17,288 nt of DNA from an uncultured Campylobacter sp. (GCF_938041645.1 NZ_CALIST010000050.1:1-17288), one strand, 5' to 3'. Shown: positions 1 through 8,478, counted from the stretch's first letter. A program made the numbers and translations. The notes: generated by a model from the letters alone, not told the origin.

Positions 1-8
1 AATTTATT

Positions 9-24
9 CGTAATAACTATTACA
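9..24. promoter_or_regulatory. Candidate CmeR-type operator upstream of cmeA
   Basis: The sequence CGTAATAACTATTACA contains a perfect inverted repeat, GTAATA and TATTAC separated by two bases. It lies 35 bases before the cmeA start. As I recall it, the CmeR (TetR-family) operator of C. jejuni cmeABC is a 16-bp inverted repeat of nearly the same sequence (TGTAATAAATATTACA), so this is probably the repressor site for the efflux operon. The cmeR gene itself would lie to the left, outside the window. The match to the C. jejuni site is from memory; the palindrome is seen directly. Confidence 0.7.
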
Positions 25-58
25 AATACAAAATTTTAACCCAAATAGAGGAAACTAC

Positions 59-1186
59 ATGAAAAAAGTCGCTAGTTTGATTTTCGCAGCGTTTTTGGTT
101 TCGGGCTGCTCCTATTTTGAAAAAAAGGAGGAAAGCGGCGCAAAACAAAGCGGCGAGGCTTCTGCGCTACCGGTTGGCGTATTTATCGCCAAATCCGCCG
201 ATGTGCCGATAATTTTGAAATTTAACGGACAGACCGTGAGCGAGCTTGAGATAATGCTAAAGCCGCAGGTTTCGGGCACTATCGAAAAGCAGCTTTTCGA
301 GCCGGGGCACAGCGTCAAAAAGGGCGACGTGCTCTACGAGATCGACCGCTCGCGCTACCAAGCGGCGTTTGACAGCGCAAACGCTAATCTGCAAAACGCC
401 TCGGCGGACTACAAAAGAGCCAAGGCACTAAAAGCTAGCAACACGATCTCTCAAAAGGATTTCGACACCGCAAAGGCCGCGTTTATGGTGGCTGAAGCAA
501 ATTTTAAAAGTGCAAAGATAGATTTTGACCACTCGCTTGTGACCGCGCCTTTTGACGGCATGGCGGGCGATACGCAAAAGGACGTGGGCGCGTACGTAAA
601 CGTGGGCGAGGATCTGGTGCGCCTTAGCAAATTTGATCCGATCGACGTGGAATTCGGCATCGCGGACGTCGATAGACTGGAGCTTGATGCAAATTTAAGA
701 AACGGGCAGTGGAAGCAACTGGGTCGCCAAGTAAGTATAAATCTCGGCGGCAAGGACTACAACGGCACGCTAAGCTTCATCGATAGCGTCATCAATACAA
801 ACACCGCGTCCGTCAGCGCCAAAGCGCAAATTCCAAATCCAAATTTGGAAATTCGCCCTGGAATTTTTACCAAAGTAAGCGTCGAGGGCTTTTATCAGAA
901 AAACGGCTTTAAAATTCCGCAAGTTGCGCTCAAACAAGATCTTAGCAACACCATAGTCTATGTCGTGCAAGACGGAAAAGTCGCTAAAAAAGTGGTCAAA
1001 ATCACGGCTCAAGATACCCGCACGGCGACGATCTCAAGCGGGCTACAAGACGGCGATCAGATCATTTTGGATAATTTTAAAAAGATCAACGTGGGCTCCA
1101 AGGTCACTCCCGTACCCGCAAGCACCGATCCTTACGTAGCGGGACAGCCTGAAGCGTCTCAGAGCAATGCGGAAAGCGGGAAATAA
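59..1186 (+). CDS. cmeA: RND efflux periplasmic adaptor lipoprotein (CmeA/AcrA family)
   Basis: This is the membrane-fusion subunit of a tripartite multidrug pump. It bridges the inner-membrane transporter encoded next to it and the outer-membrane channel. The 375-aa protein starts with a lipoprotein signal whose lipobox is VSGC, giving a lipidated Cys17. A biotinyl-lipoyl half (about residues 65-95, with KPQVSGTI and GDVLYEID) precedes an alpha-helical hairpin of about residues 98-165 rich in Ala, Lys and Asn. The second lipoyl half (TAPFDGMAG) and beta-barrel follow. Length is close to C. jejuni CmeA (about 367 aa). AGAGGA at 47-52 is the ribosome site. The stop overlaps the next start by one base (TAATG), so translation is probably coupled. 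A CmeR-like palindrome just upstream suggests repression by CmeR. Confidence 0.94.
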   Translation: MKKVASLIFAAFLVSGCSYFEKKEESGAKQSGEASALPVGVFIAKSADVPIILKFNGQTVSELEIMLKPQVSGTIEKQLFEPGHSVKKGDVLYEIDRSRYQAAFDSANANLQNASADYKRAKALKASNTISQKDFDTAKAAFMVAEANFKSAKIDFDHSLVTAPFDGMAGDTQKDVGAYVNVGEDLVRLSKFDPIDVEFGIADVDRLELDANLRNGQWKQLGRQVSINLGGKDYNGTLSFIDSVINTNTASVSAKAQIPNPNLEIRPGIFTKVSVEGFYQKNGFKIPQVALKQDLSNTIVYVVQDGKVAKKVVKITAQDTRTATISSGLQDGDQIILDNFKKINVGSKVTPVPASTDPYVAGQPEASQSNAESGK

Positions 1187-4100
1187 TGTTTTCTAAATTT
1201 TTCATCAACCGCCCCGTCTTTGCCTGCGTCGTTTCGATCATCATCGTAATCGCGGGCGTTTTGGCTCTTAAAAATTCCTCCGTCGAGGAGTATCCGCAAC
1301 TCACGCCGCCGCAAATCGTCGTAAGTGCTACATATAGCGGCGCGGATGCACAGACGATAGCCGACGTCGTCGCAGCCCCTCTTGAAAACGCGATTAACGG
1401 CGTTGAAAATATGATCTATATGGAAAGCTCAGCAAGCTCCTCCGGCGATGTTCGTATCAACGTATATTTTCAAATCGGCACAAATCCAGCAGATGCGAAA
1501 GTCAATGTAAACAACCGCGTCACGCCAGCTCTTACGCTACTTCCCGACGAAGTGCGTAGGTACGGCGTAACCGTCACCGAGCGCAGCAGTACGATGCTCG
1601 AAGTGCTTGCGTTTTACGATCCTAGCGAACAGATGGATGTCGTAGAGATGCAAAACTACGTAGCTATCAACGTCGTAGATGAGCTAAAGCGCGTGCCGGG
1701 CGTCGGCGAAGCGCAGGCGCTGGGTACGAAAGACTATGCTATGAGGATCTGGGTAAAGCCCGAGCTACTTAAGAAATTTAACGTTACGACTGCTGAGATA
1801 ATCGCCGCAATAAGCGAGCAAAACAGCCAATACGCCGCAGGTAAGATGGGCGAGCAGCCGATGAGCTTAGGCAATCCCTACGTATATGCGATCAAGCCCG
1901 AGGGTCGTTTAAAAACCGTCGAAGAGTTTGAAAATATCATTATACGCGCACAAAAAGATGGGAATTTCTTGCGCGTAAAAGATGTCGCCGAGGTCAAACT
2001 AGGCGGCGCAAGCTACAATATCTCGGCAAAATTTAACGGCAAAGAGATGGTGCCTGTGCTTATCTTTATGCAAAGTGGTGCCAACGCCCTAGCCGTAGTT
2101 GAAGCGGTAAATAAGCGCATAGACGAGCTTAAACCAAATTTCCCAGGCGAGCTGACCTACGACGTCGCCTACGATACGACTAGCTTCGTAAAAGTATCGA
2201 TCGAAGAGGTCATTCATACTTTCATTGAAGCGTTAATCCTCGTCATCATCGTTATGTATATGTTCTTAGGCAATCTTAGAGCGACGATCATTCCGACGCT
2301 TGCTGCGCCTGTGTCAATCTGCGGCGCGTTTATCGGAATTTATGCCTTCGGATTTTCAATAAATTTAATCACTCTTTTCGCGCTTATTTTAGCTATCGGC
2401 ATCGTCGTGGACGACGCCATTATCGTGATCGAAAACGTAGAGAGAATTTTGCACGAGGAGCCGGATCTTAGCGTCAAAGAGGCTACCACAAAAGCGATGG
2501 GCGAGATCGTAGCGCCCGTCATCTCCATCGTGCTCGTGCTTTCGGCGGTTTTTGTGCCGGTTGCGTTTATGGAGGGCTTTACCGGGGTTATGCAGAGACA
2601 ATTTGCATTAACACTCGTAGCCTCGGTATGTTTTTCAGGCTTCGTAGCCCTTACACTAACACCCGCACTTTGCGCTCTAATCTTGCAAAAAAAGGAATCT
2701 GAGCCTTTTTTCTTTATAAGATGGTTTAATAATCTTTTTAGCATCTCAACTAAAATTTACGCCGCAGGCGTCGGCATGGTTCTTCGCCACGTACTAATCA
2801 GCCTCGTTTTTGTAGGCATCATCATCTATGCGATGGTGAAGCTTCTTGCGCTCACTCCTAGCGGCCTAGTGCCTAACGAGGACAAAGGCTCGATTATGGC
2901 GATGACTACGCTTCCATCGGCATCTACTCTACCTAGGACGGAAGCCGATCAGGATTTCATCGCAAGTATCGCTAAAAAGCACACAAACGTAAAAGATATA
3001 ACCCAAATCACGGGATACGATATGCTAGCCGGAGCGCTTAGAGAAAATGCGGGAGCTTTTTTTATGAAGCTAAAAGACTGGAAAGATCGCCCGGGCGATG
3101 AAAATTCCAACTTCGCCTTAGCTGCCGCGCTAAACGGGCAGCTCTACGGCGCCGATCGTAACTCGATGACCTACGTCGTCACGCCACCGCCTATCATGGG
3201 GCTTTCACTTACGGGCGGATTTGAGCTCTACGCGCAAAGCACGACGGGCAAGAGCTACGATGAAATTCGCGCAGATATGGATCGCGTAACTGCCAAAGCC
3301 AACCAACATCCCGCTTTAAAACTCGTGCGAACGACGCTGGATACCGATTTCCCGCAGTATAAGCTCTATCTCGATAAAGAGAAGATAAAGATGCTAGGCG
3401 TTAGAATAGCCGACATTTTCACCGTGCTAAATTCCACCATCGGGCAGTATTACATCAACGACTTTAACCTCTTGGGCCGCACGTTTAAGGTCTATATCCG
3501 CGCTACGCAAAACTATAGAGATGATCCTAACGATCTAAAATCGCTCTACGTCCGCAGCGACAGCGGCGATCTGATCGCGTTAAATTCTTTAGTGAGGCTT
3601 GAGCGCTCGCTGGGTCCTGATTCCGTTAATAGATTTAATGCCTTCCCGGCAGCGCAGATTATGGGTGAGCCAAACACGGGTTATACCTCAGGTCAAGCGA
3701 TTGCAGCGATCCAAGAGGTCATAAAAGAGGAGCTTCCTAGCGGATATTCTATCGGATGGGCTGGCTCCGCGTATCAAGAGGTCAGCGAGACCGGCAAAGG
3801 CTCGCAGGCATTCGTATTTGGAATGATCTTTGTGTTTTTGATCCTAGCGGCTCAATACGAAAGGTGGCTCATGCCGCTTGCCGTACTTACCGCCGTGCCG
3901 TTTTCGGTATTCGGCGCGCTCGTGTTTACATATTTCCGCGGGCTGAATAACGACATATATTTTCAGATAGGACTTTTGCTTCTAATCGGTCTGGCGGCGA
4001 AAAACGCGATTTTGATCGTGGAATTTGCGATGAACGAGCACCTAAATAATCATCGCTCTATCGCCGATGCCGCCATAGAAGCCGCCAAGATGAGGTTCCG

Positions 4101-4344
4101 CCCTATCGTGATGACGAGCCTTGCGTTCGGTCTTGGCGTGCTTCCGATGGTTATCGCCACCGGCGCTGGCGCTGCTAGCCGCCACGCGCTGGGAACCGGC
4201 GTAGTAGGCGGAATGCTCGCGGCATCTACGATCGCGATCTTTTTCGTGCCGCTGTTTTTCTACCTGCTCGAAAGCTTCAACGCTTGGCTTGATAGACGCG
4301 GTAAAAAAGTCCAAACTAACGAGGTGAACGATGAAAATAAATAA
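1186..4344 (+). CDS. cmeB: RND multidrug efflux inner-membrane transporter (CmeB/AcrB, HAE1 family)
   Basis: This is the proton-driven pump subunit that captures drugs, bile salts and other amphiphiles from the periplasm and inner membrane and passes them to the outer-membrane channel. The 1052-aa length is typical (C. jejuni CmeB is about 1040). The N-terminus FFINRPVFACVVSIIIVIAG is the classic first RND helix. The proton-relay residues are present: Asp409 and Asp410 in GIVVDDAIIVIENVERI (TM4), and Lys939 in GLAAKNAILIVEFA (TM10). Two large periplasmic loops, at about residues 30-335 and 560-870, flank the two six-helix bundles. No truncation or missing key residue is seen. It overlaps cmeA by one base and cmeC by 14 bases, so the three form one operon. 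HAE1 membership is clear; the substrate range is inferred from CmeB. Confidence 0.97.
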   Translation: MFSKFFINRPVFACVVSIIIVIAGVLALKNSSVEEYPQLTPPQIVVSATYSGADAQTIADVVAAPLENAINGVENMIYMESSASSSGDVRINVYFQIGTNPADAKVNVNNRVTPALTLLPDEVRRYGVTVTERSSTMLEVLAFYDPSEQMDVVEMQNYVAINVVDELKRVPGVGEAQALGTKDYAMRIWVKPELLKKFNVTTAEIIAAISEQNSQYAAGKMGEQPMSLGNPYVYAIKPEGRLKTVEEFENIIIRAQKDGNFLRVKDVAEVKLGGASYNISAKFNGKEMVPVLIFMQSGANALAVVEAVNKRIDELKPNFPGELTYDVAYDTTSFVKVSIEEVIHTFIEALILVIIVMYMFLGNLRATIIPTLAAPVSICGAFIGIYAFGFSINLITLFALILAIGIVVDDAIIVIENVERILHEEPDLSVKEATTKAMGEIVAPVISIVLVLSAVFVPVAFMEGFTGVMQRQFALTLVASVCFSGFVALTLTPALCALILQKKESEPFFFIRWFNNLFSISTKIYAAGVGMVLRHVLISLVFVGIIIYAMVKLLALTPSGLVPNEDKGSIMAMTTLPSASTLPRTEADQDFIASIAKKHTNVKDITQITGYDMLAGALRENAGAFFMKLKDWKDRPGDENSNFALAAALNGQLYGADRNSMTYVVTPPPIMGLSLTGGFELYAQSTTGKSYDEIRADMDRVTAKANQHPALKLVRTTLDTDFPQYKLYLDKEKIKMLGVRIADIFTVLNSTIGQYYINDFNLLGRTFKVYIRATQNYRDDPNDLKSLYVRSDSGDLIALNSLVRLERSLGPDSVNRFNAFPAAQIMGEPNTGYTSGQAIAAIQEVIKEELPSGYSIGWAGSAYQEVSETGKGSQAFVFGMIFVFLILAAQYERWLMPLAVLTAVPFSVFGALVFTYFRGLNNDIYFQIGLLLLIGLAAKNAILIVEFAMNEHLNNHRSIADAAIEAAKMRFRPIVMTSLAFGLGVLPMVIATGAGAASRHALGTGVVGGMLAASTIAIFFVPLFFYLLESFNAWLDRRGKKVQTNEVNDENK

Positions 4345-5788
4345 TGCTCTTTTAAGCGCCTTGACGCTTGGAATTTTACTCTGCGGTTGCAACTTCAAGC
4401 CCGTTACGCCGCAAAAGCAGACCGGCTTTAAGGCGGATTACGCGAGCACAAACGTTAGTACGCAGTGGTGGAAAAGCTTTAATGATCCGCAGCTAAACGC
4501 CCTGATCCAAAGCGCGCTGGAGCAGAATTCCGACCTGCAAACCGCGCTGAATAACGTCGAGTACGCGCGGGTAAATTTAGGACTAAACAAGCTTGAGTAC
4601 CTGCCGAACGTAAATTTAAGCGGCAGCGCGGTGCGCCAAAATAATTTCGGCAACCAGCCCGATCGCAACTCCCACGGCGCGTATCAGATCGGCGCCGTGC
4701 TAAGCTACGAGATCGATCTTTGGGGGCGCGTGCGCAACAGCGTAGATTCGGCGCGATCGAAATTTAATGCAACGAAATACGACTACGAAACCGCCAAAAA
4801 TACGATCACCAGCACGGTTGCGACGACCTATTTTACGCTACTAGCGTTAAAGCAGCAGGAGAAAATTTTAAAAAACAGCCTAAAAAGCTATCAGGATACG
4901 CAAAACTACCGTAAAAAGCAGCTCGATGCAGGCGCAGTTAGCGAGATCGTATTTTATCAGGCCAAAGCCGCGGTCCAAAGCGCCGAGGCAAGCCTCATAA
5001 GCGTGCAAAATCAGCTCTCTGCGGCGCAGACCTCGCTAAATATCCTAACGGGCAAGAGCTACGATGAAATTTTACGCGGCGCGCCGCAGACCGCCGCAAA
5101 AATGCCTAGCGCGCCGCAGATCCCAAGCGGAATCCCAAGCGACGTGATCCTGCACCGCCCGGACGTCGCAAGCTCGCTCGAAAATCTGCGCGCAAGCAAC
5201 TTCTTAGTGGGCGTCGCCAAGGCAGGCTACTTCCCTTCCTTCTCGCTTACGGGCTCGGCAGGATACGCAAGCGGCGAGTTCGACAGGCTGTTTACCGCGG
5301 GCGCGAGTACATGGAATATCGGTGGCTCGCTCGTAGGGCCGCTGCTTGACTTCAGCCGCCAAAAAAGGCGCGTAGAGCTTGCAAATTTAGAGCAAAACGC
5401 GAGCTTTATCGCATACGACAAAGCGCTTAAAACCGCTTTCGGCGACGTTCGCGACGCGCTTATCGGCGTGCAAAACGCCAAACTAAGACAGGCAAGCCTC
5501 GCCGATCTCGTCGCTTCGCAGAGCAAAATTTACTCAAACGCCTCAAGCAGGTATCAGGCGGGCTACAGCGATCATCTGGAGTTTTTAGATTCGCAGCGAA
5601 ACCTACTTAGCGCGCAGCTAAACAAAGTGCAGACCGATCTTGACGTGCTAAACGCGACGGTGAATGCATACAAGGCGCTCGGCGGCGGCTTTAGCATCGA
5701 GGATAGCGAAATCAAGGCGCTCATCGGCGCGGAGCAGGACGTACAGCCCGATATGTCCGCCTTCCCGAAGGATAGAATTTTTAATTAG
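4331..5788 (+). CDS. cmeC: Outer-membrane efflux channel lipoprotein (CmeC/OprM, NodT family)
   Basis: This is the outer-membrane channel through which the CmeAB pump expels its substrates. The 485-aa protein has a lipoprotein signal ending in LCGC (lipidated Cys20). The two repeated OEP halves follow: about residues 50-235, with QWWKSFNDPQLNALI and SYEIDLWGRVRNSVDSA, and about 265-460, with ILHRPDVASSLENLRASN and AGYFPSFSLTGSAGY. These motifs are diagnostic of NodT-type factors. The ATG at 4331 lies inside the end of cmeB (14-base overlap) and is preceded by GAGGTG at 4321-4326, which serves as ribosome site from within the cmeB reading frame. Length agrees with C. jejuni CmeC (about 490 aa). 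A strong terminator begins 70 bases after the stop, making this the last gene of the operon. Confidence 0.94.
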   Translation: MKINNALLSALTLGILLCGCNFKPVTPQKQTGFKADYASTNVSTQWWKSFNDPQLNALIQSALEQNSDLQTALNNVEYARVNLGLNKLEYLPNVNLSGSAVRQNNFGNQPDRNSHGAYQIGAVLSYEIDLWGRVRNSVDSARSKFNATKYDYETAKNTITSTVATTYFTLLALKQQEKILKNSLKSYQDTQNYRKKQLDAGAVSEIVFYQAKAAVQSAEASLISVQNQLSAAQTSLNILTGKSYDEILRGAPQTAAKMPSAPQIPSGIPSDVILHRPDVASSLENLRASNFLVGVAKAGYFPSFSLTGSAGYASGEFDRLFTAGASTWNIGGSLVGPLLDFSRQKRRVELANLEQNASFIAYDKALKTAFGDVRDALIGVQNAKLRQASLADLVASQSKIYSNASSRYQAGYSDHLEFLDSQRNLLSAQLNKVQTDLDVLNATVNAYKALGGGFSIEDSEIKALIGAEQDVQPDMSAFPKDRIFN

Positions 5789-5794
5789 CTTTTT

Positions 5795-5854
5795 AAATTT
5801 ACGAGCGGCGCGAAATTTTAAAATACTCATAAATTTAAAGCGCCACCGAAATTT
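5795..5854. repeat. Four AAATTT words at exact 18-bp spacing
   Basis: AAATTT begins at 5795, 5813, 5831 and 5849, exactly 18 bases apart, just after the cmeC stop. A related GAATTT begins 20 bases earlier, at 5775, inside the end of cmeC. The bases between the words are not conserved. No coding explanation is seen beyond the cmeC stop. Confidence 0.6.
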
Positions 5855-5858
5855 TAAG

Positions 5859-5897
5859 GCGCAAGCGGATTTTGCAAGAGGTCTGCTTGCGCTTTTT
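5859..5897 (+). terminator. Intrinsic terminator of cmeABC
   Basis: GCGCAAGCGGA at 5859-5869 pairs with TCTGCTTGCGC at 5882-5892. This gives an 11-bp stem with one G-U pair around a 12-base loop, followed directly by TTTTT at 5893-5897. It starts 70 bases after the cmeC stop. This is the clearest Rho-independent terminator in the window. Confidence 0.88.
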
Positions 5898-6010
5898 AAA
5901 TTTAGAGCTGCGATCGGCAAATCTAAATTTTAAAAATAGTCTAAATTTCAGATAACCGCAGCAAGATAAAATCATCGCTCGGCCAGGAAGCGCAAAGCGG
6001 CACGACTTAG

Positions 6011-6110
6011 CGGCGCGGTAAATTTCCAAACAGCACGGCGGAATTTCAAGCTCCGCAGCAAAATTCCAAGCATTGCGATATAATTCCAAACGCTGCGGCG
6101 AAATTCCAAG
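6011..6110. repeat. Five degenerate 20-bp tandem repeats
   Basis: Five consecutive 20-base units start at 6011, 6031, 6051, 6071 and 6091. They share a variable GC-rich first half and a conserved second half, approximately GCGGCGAAATTCCAAG (last base A or G). Units end in TTTCCAAA, TTTCAAG, ATTCCAAG, ATTCCAAA and ATTCCAAG. Because 20 is not a multiple of three and units diverge in every position class, this is not a protein repeat. It lies between the cmeABC terminator and the tRNA-Ser promoter. Function unknown. Confidence 0.75.
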
Positions 6111-6158
6111 CGCAGAGTTTTAAATTTAAAGGCGAGCGGTTGCGCGCCGAAACGGAAT

Positions 6159-6187
6159 TTGGCAAAATTTTAGATTTTCGCTATAAT
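6159..6187 (+). promoter_or_regulatory. Sigma70 promoter of tRNA-Ser
   Basis: TTGGCA at 6159-6164 (five of six matches to the -35 consensus) is followed, after exactly 17 bases, by a perfect TATAAT at 6182-6187. Transcription should begin near 6194, about nine bases before the mature tRNA 5' end. A near-consensus -35 is unusual for Campylobacter, where -35 boxes are generally weak, but fits a stable RNA gene. Confidence 0.8.
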
Positions 6188-6202
6188 CGCGACTTTTAAT
6201 TT

Positions 6203-6290
6203 AGATGGGTGTCCGAGCGGTTGAAGGAGCACGCCTGGAACGCGTGTAAAGTGCAAGCTTTCGAGGGTTCGAATCCCTTCCCATCTGCCA
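6203..6290 (+). tRNA. tRNA-Ser (GGA anticodon)
   Basis: The 88-base gene folds as a class II tRNA. The acceptor stem AGATGGG (6203-6209) pairs with CCCATCT (6280-6286), followed by discriminator G and an encoded CCA. The anticodon stem CACGC/GCGTG closes the loop CTGGAAC, giving anticodon GGA, which reads UCC and UCU serine codons. The long variable arm (AAAG/CTTT stem) is typical of tRNA-Ser, and the T arm is GAGGG-TTCGAAT-CCCTT. A sigma70 promoter lies just upstream. Confidence 0.96.
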
Positions 6291-6298
6291 CTACTTTA

Positions 6299-6372
6299 AA
6301 ATTTCGTCCTCGCAAAACTCTAAAATTTCGCTTTCCCACTCGGCGTAAATTTAACGATAAAAGACAAAATTT
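6299..6372. repeat. Four AAATTT words at 24, 24 and 20-bp spacing
   Basis: AAATTT begins at 6299, 6323, 6347 and 6367 in the gap between tRNA-Ser and the peroxidase gene. The first two copies share the longer word TAAAATTTCG. Nothing else is seen in this gap apart from a weak TAAAAT (6444-6449) that may be a -10 box for the peroxidase gene. Confidence 0.5.
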
Positions 6373-6482
6373 CCTCCGCCGAAAATCAAACCCGAAAGCC
6401 ACCTAAATTCTATCTCTACGCCCGCCGTTTACCGATATTGCGCTAAAATTCCTTTTAAAATTTCACTTTAAAGGAGAGAAAA

Positions 6483-7436
6483 ATGAGTGAAGAAAAAAGT
6501 TGCGCCTGTGCGCATGTCAAATCCCAAAACGTAACCGACGCGCCCGGCAACAACACCGTGTTTATGATCTGGCGCTTTAACGCAGGCAAAACCGCCTGCA
6601 AAAAGGCTTTCGAGAGCCTTTGCGCTCTGGTGATAAATTTAAACAAAACCGCCGTTACGAGATTCGGTGCGGCTAGCGAAACAAGCTGCGTGCTCGGCGT
6701 GGGCTTTGAGGCGTGGAAAATGCTCGGCTTGCCGAAGCCTTTGCCGAAGGAGCTAAAAAATTTCGAAGAGATTAGAGGGGACAAACACATCGCGCCCGCT
6801 ACCGGAGGCGATATCCATATCCACATCAGAGCGGGGAATCAAGCCATTTGCTACGATATGGCAAGCGAGATTAGAGCCGCGCTAAAGGACGTCGCGACGT
6901 GCGAGGAGGAGATCTGCGGCTTTAAATACTACGACGGGCGCGCTATCATCGGCTTTGTGGACGGCACCGAAAATCCGCAAGGCGCAGATCGCGACTTTTT
7001 CGCCAAGGTAGGCGACGAGGATGCGGCGTATAAGGGCGGCAGCTATCTTTTCGTGCAAAAATATATCCACGATATGAGCGCATGGAACGCCGCGGGCGTC
7101 GCCGAGCAGGAGCGCGTCATCGGGCGCAGCAAACAAAACGACATCGAAATGAGCGAGGAGATAAAGCCCAGCAACTCGCACTCCGCCGCAGCCAACGTCG
7201 GCGACGACAAAAAGGTCGTGCGCGGCAATATGCCGTTTATGCAAGGCGGCGAGACGGGAACCTACTTCATCGCCTACGCAAGCACCTTTAGCACGCTAGA
7301 GCTGATGCTTGAGAGTATGTTTATCGGCCGTCCGCGGGGCAACTATGACCGGCTGCTAGATTTTAGCACGGCAAAGACGGGCGCGCTCTTTTTCGCTCCG
7401 ACTTTCGATATGCTACAGGCTTATAGCGCAGAGTAA
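6483..7436 (+). CDS. DyP-type haem peroxidase (YfeX/DypB-like)
   Basis: This is a dye-decolourising-type peroxidase, a haem enzyme that uses hydrogen peroxide to oxidise varied substrates; some relatives act on porphyrins. The 317-aa protein has the family hallmarks: GFVDGTENP with the catalytic Asp160, the proximal haem ligand His233 in NSHSAAANVG, and distal Arg247 in RGNMPF (compare R-x-N in DypB). The conserved STLELMLESMFIG segment is near the C-terminus. No signal peptide is seen, so a cytoplasmic location is likely. The N-terminus carries a CACAH cluster at residues 7-11 that I do not associate with the family. AAGGAG at 6471-6476 sets the start. It is followed after 27 bases by a gene of unknown function. 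No encapsulin-targeting C-terminal tail is recognised. Family call is firm; physiological substrate is unknown. Confidence 0.92.
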   Translation: MSEEKSCACAHVKSQNVTDAPGNNTVFMIWRFNAGKTACKKAFESLCALVINLNKTAVTRFGAASETSCVLGVGFEAWKMLGLPKPLPKELKNFEEIRGDKHIAPATGGDIHIHIRAGNQAICYDMASEIRAALKDVATCEEEICGFKYYDGRAIIGFVDGTENPQGADRDFFAKVGDEDAAYKGGSYLFVQKYIHDMSAWNAAGVAEQERVIGRSKQNDIEMSEEIKPSNSHSAAANVGDDKKVVRGNMPFMQGGETGTYFIAYASTFSTLELMLESMFIGRPRGNYDRLLDFSTAKTGALFFAPTFDMLQAYSAE

Positions 7437-7463
7437 ATTTAGCTTTAAATTTAAAGGCACGCG

Positions 7464-8078
7464 ATGTTTTGCGATCTAAGCCCGTATCAGAGCAGGCGCT
7501 GCAAAGAGATCATAGAAAATAGAGCCGAGAACAGCGAAAATATCAGCGGTTTACTGGAGTTTATAAACTCTAAATTTAAGGTTCGTCCTATCAGCGCGTT
7601 TTACGGCGCGGGCAGGGACTCGGCGTGGCTTAAGATCGTGCTTCGCTTCGATAAAGATGCCGCAAAAATCACCGATAAAAAGTGCATCGAGCGCTATCTC
7701 GCCCGCACGCCGCTTTTCGAGAAACTAAACGGGCTAAGGAATTTTTATATCTCGATCGAGTCCTTCGAGTCGCAGATCCGCACTGATCTGATCCAAGGCG
7801 CCGTAGAGGAGCTGCTGCGAAACCGAAGCGAGCTTTTAGCGCCGCTTAAAATTTGGTATATCGCAGCGGTGTCCGACGCGCCCGTATTTTTTTATTTCAC
7901 GAGGCAGGACGCGGCGCGCCGCGAAGGGGGCGGAAAGATAGAACGGCTGATAAGAAATTTTATAGAGAAAGCGCAAGACGCCAAATACCTGAGCCACATG
8001 AAATTTAAGCTCTATTTTGACAGCAAGGAGTTCGTGGATCTTGAGTGCGGCGGAAATTTGTTCTATTATTTTAAATAA
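7464..8078 (+). CDS. Hypothetical protein (204 aa)
   Basis: I do not recognise this protein. It is 204 aa, soluble, with no signal peptide or membrane segment. The N-terminus has Cys3 and Cys13, and the central segment (about residues 40-135) looks like alternating helix and strand. The C-terminus is rich in aromatic residues (LYFDSKEFVDLECGGNLFYYFK region, residues 183-204). The start is supported by AAAGG at 7453-7457, six bases before the ATG. It lies 27 bases after the peroxidase gene and 20 bases before the next gene on the same strand, so cotranscription is plausible. Codon use and AAATTT content resemble the neighbours. Confidence 0.75.
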   Translation: MFCDLSPYQSRRCKEIIENRAENSENISGLLEFINSKFKVRPISAFYGAGRDSAWLKIVLRFDKDAAKITDKKCIERYLARTPLFEKLNGLRNFYISIESFESQIRTDLIQGAVEELLRNRSELLAPLKIWYIAAVSDAPVFFYFTRQDAARREGGGKIERLIRNFIEKAQDAKYLSHMKFKLYFDSKEFVDLECGGNLFYYFK

Positions 8079-8098
8079 AATTTTGCAAAGGAGAGAAA

Positions 8099-8410
8099 AT
8101 GGATGCGAAGCTTTACTTAAACAAGGCTATAATGCAGCTCTCGCGAGAGCTTGAGGAGGGCGGCGTGCAGAGCCTAAAAGCAGCACTTGAGGGCGAAGGC
8201 GACGAGGTTAGCAAGACGCAAGCTCGCGTGATCTTAGGCGAATACTTCGTGATGAAGGGCGAGCCCGCGCAGGCTAGGGAGTGTCTAGGACCCGTGGCGC
8301 AGGACGCCGAGCGACTGCGAGATCAATACGACGATCTGCTGGACGATGAAATTTGCAGAGCCAATATGCTTTTAGATATGATCGAGCACTTCGGGTTTTT
8401 GGCTGAATAA
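8099..8410 (+). CDS. Small all-helical hypothetical protein, TPR-like (103 aa)
   Basis: A 103-aa acidic protein that appears entirely alpha-helical. The segment ARVILGEYFVMKGEPAQARE (about residues 42-61) resembles one tetratricopeptide unit, and helices before and after could complete a small TPR-like fold. No signal peptide or catalytic motif is seen. A strong AAAGGAG ribosome site (8087-8093) precedes the ATG by five bases, so the start is well supported. It follows the 204-aa gene by 20 bases. A role as a protein-interaction module is inferred only from the apparent fold. Confidence 0.78.
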   Translation: MDAKLYLNKAIMQLSRELEEGGVQSLKAALEGEGDEVSKTQARVILGEYFVMKGEPAQARECLGPVAQDAERLRDQYDDLLDDEICRANMLLDMIEHFGFLAE

Positions 8411-8478
8411 AACGGCTCGCGATATGCGGTGGCGCAATAAGCGTCACGGCGGCGATAGAATTTTAAGATCGGAGCGAA

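Noticed and set aside
5835..6089. Minus-strand open frame of 84 codons after cmeC
   Set aside because: It runs antisense through the cmeABC terminator and the 20-bp repeats, has no ribosome site and a composition driven by AAATTT words.
6011..6110. Possible CRISPR array
   Set aside because: The units are contiguous 20-base degenerate repeats with no constant repeat separated by unique spacers, and no cas gene is present.
6209..6406. Open reading frame of 65 codons on the plus strand
   Set aside because: It overlaps most of the tRNA-Ser gene, which has full cloverleaf support and its own promoter.
7400..7436. Encapsulin cargo tail on the DyP peroxidase
   Set aside because: The C-terminus (DMLQAYSAE) lacks the usual hydrophobic-glycine targeting peptide and no encapsulin gene is in the window.
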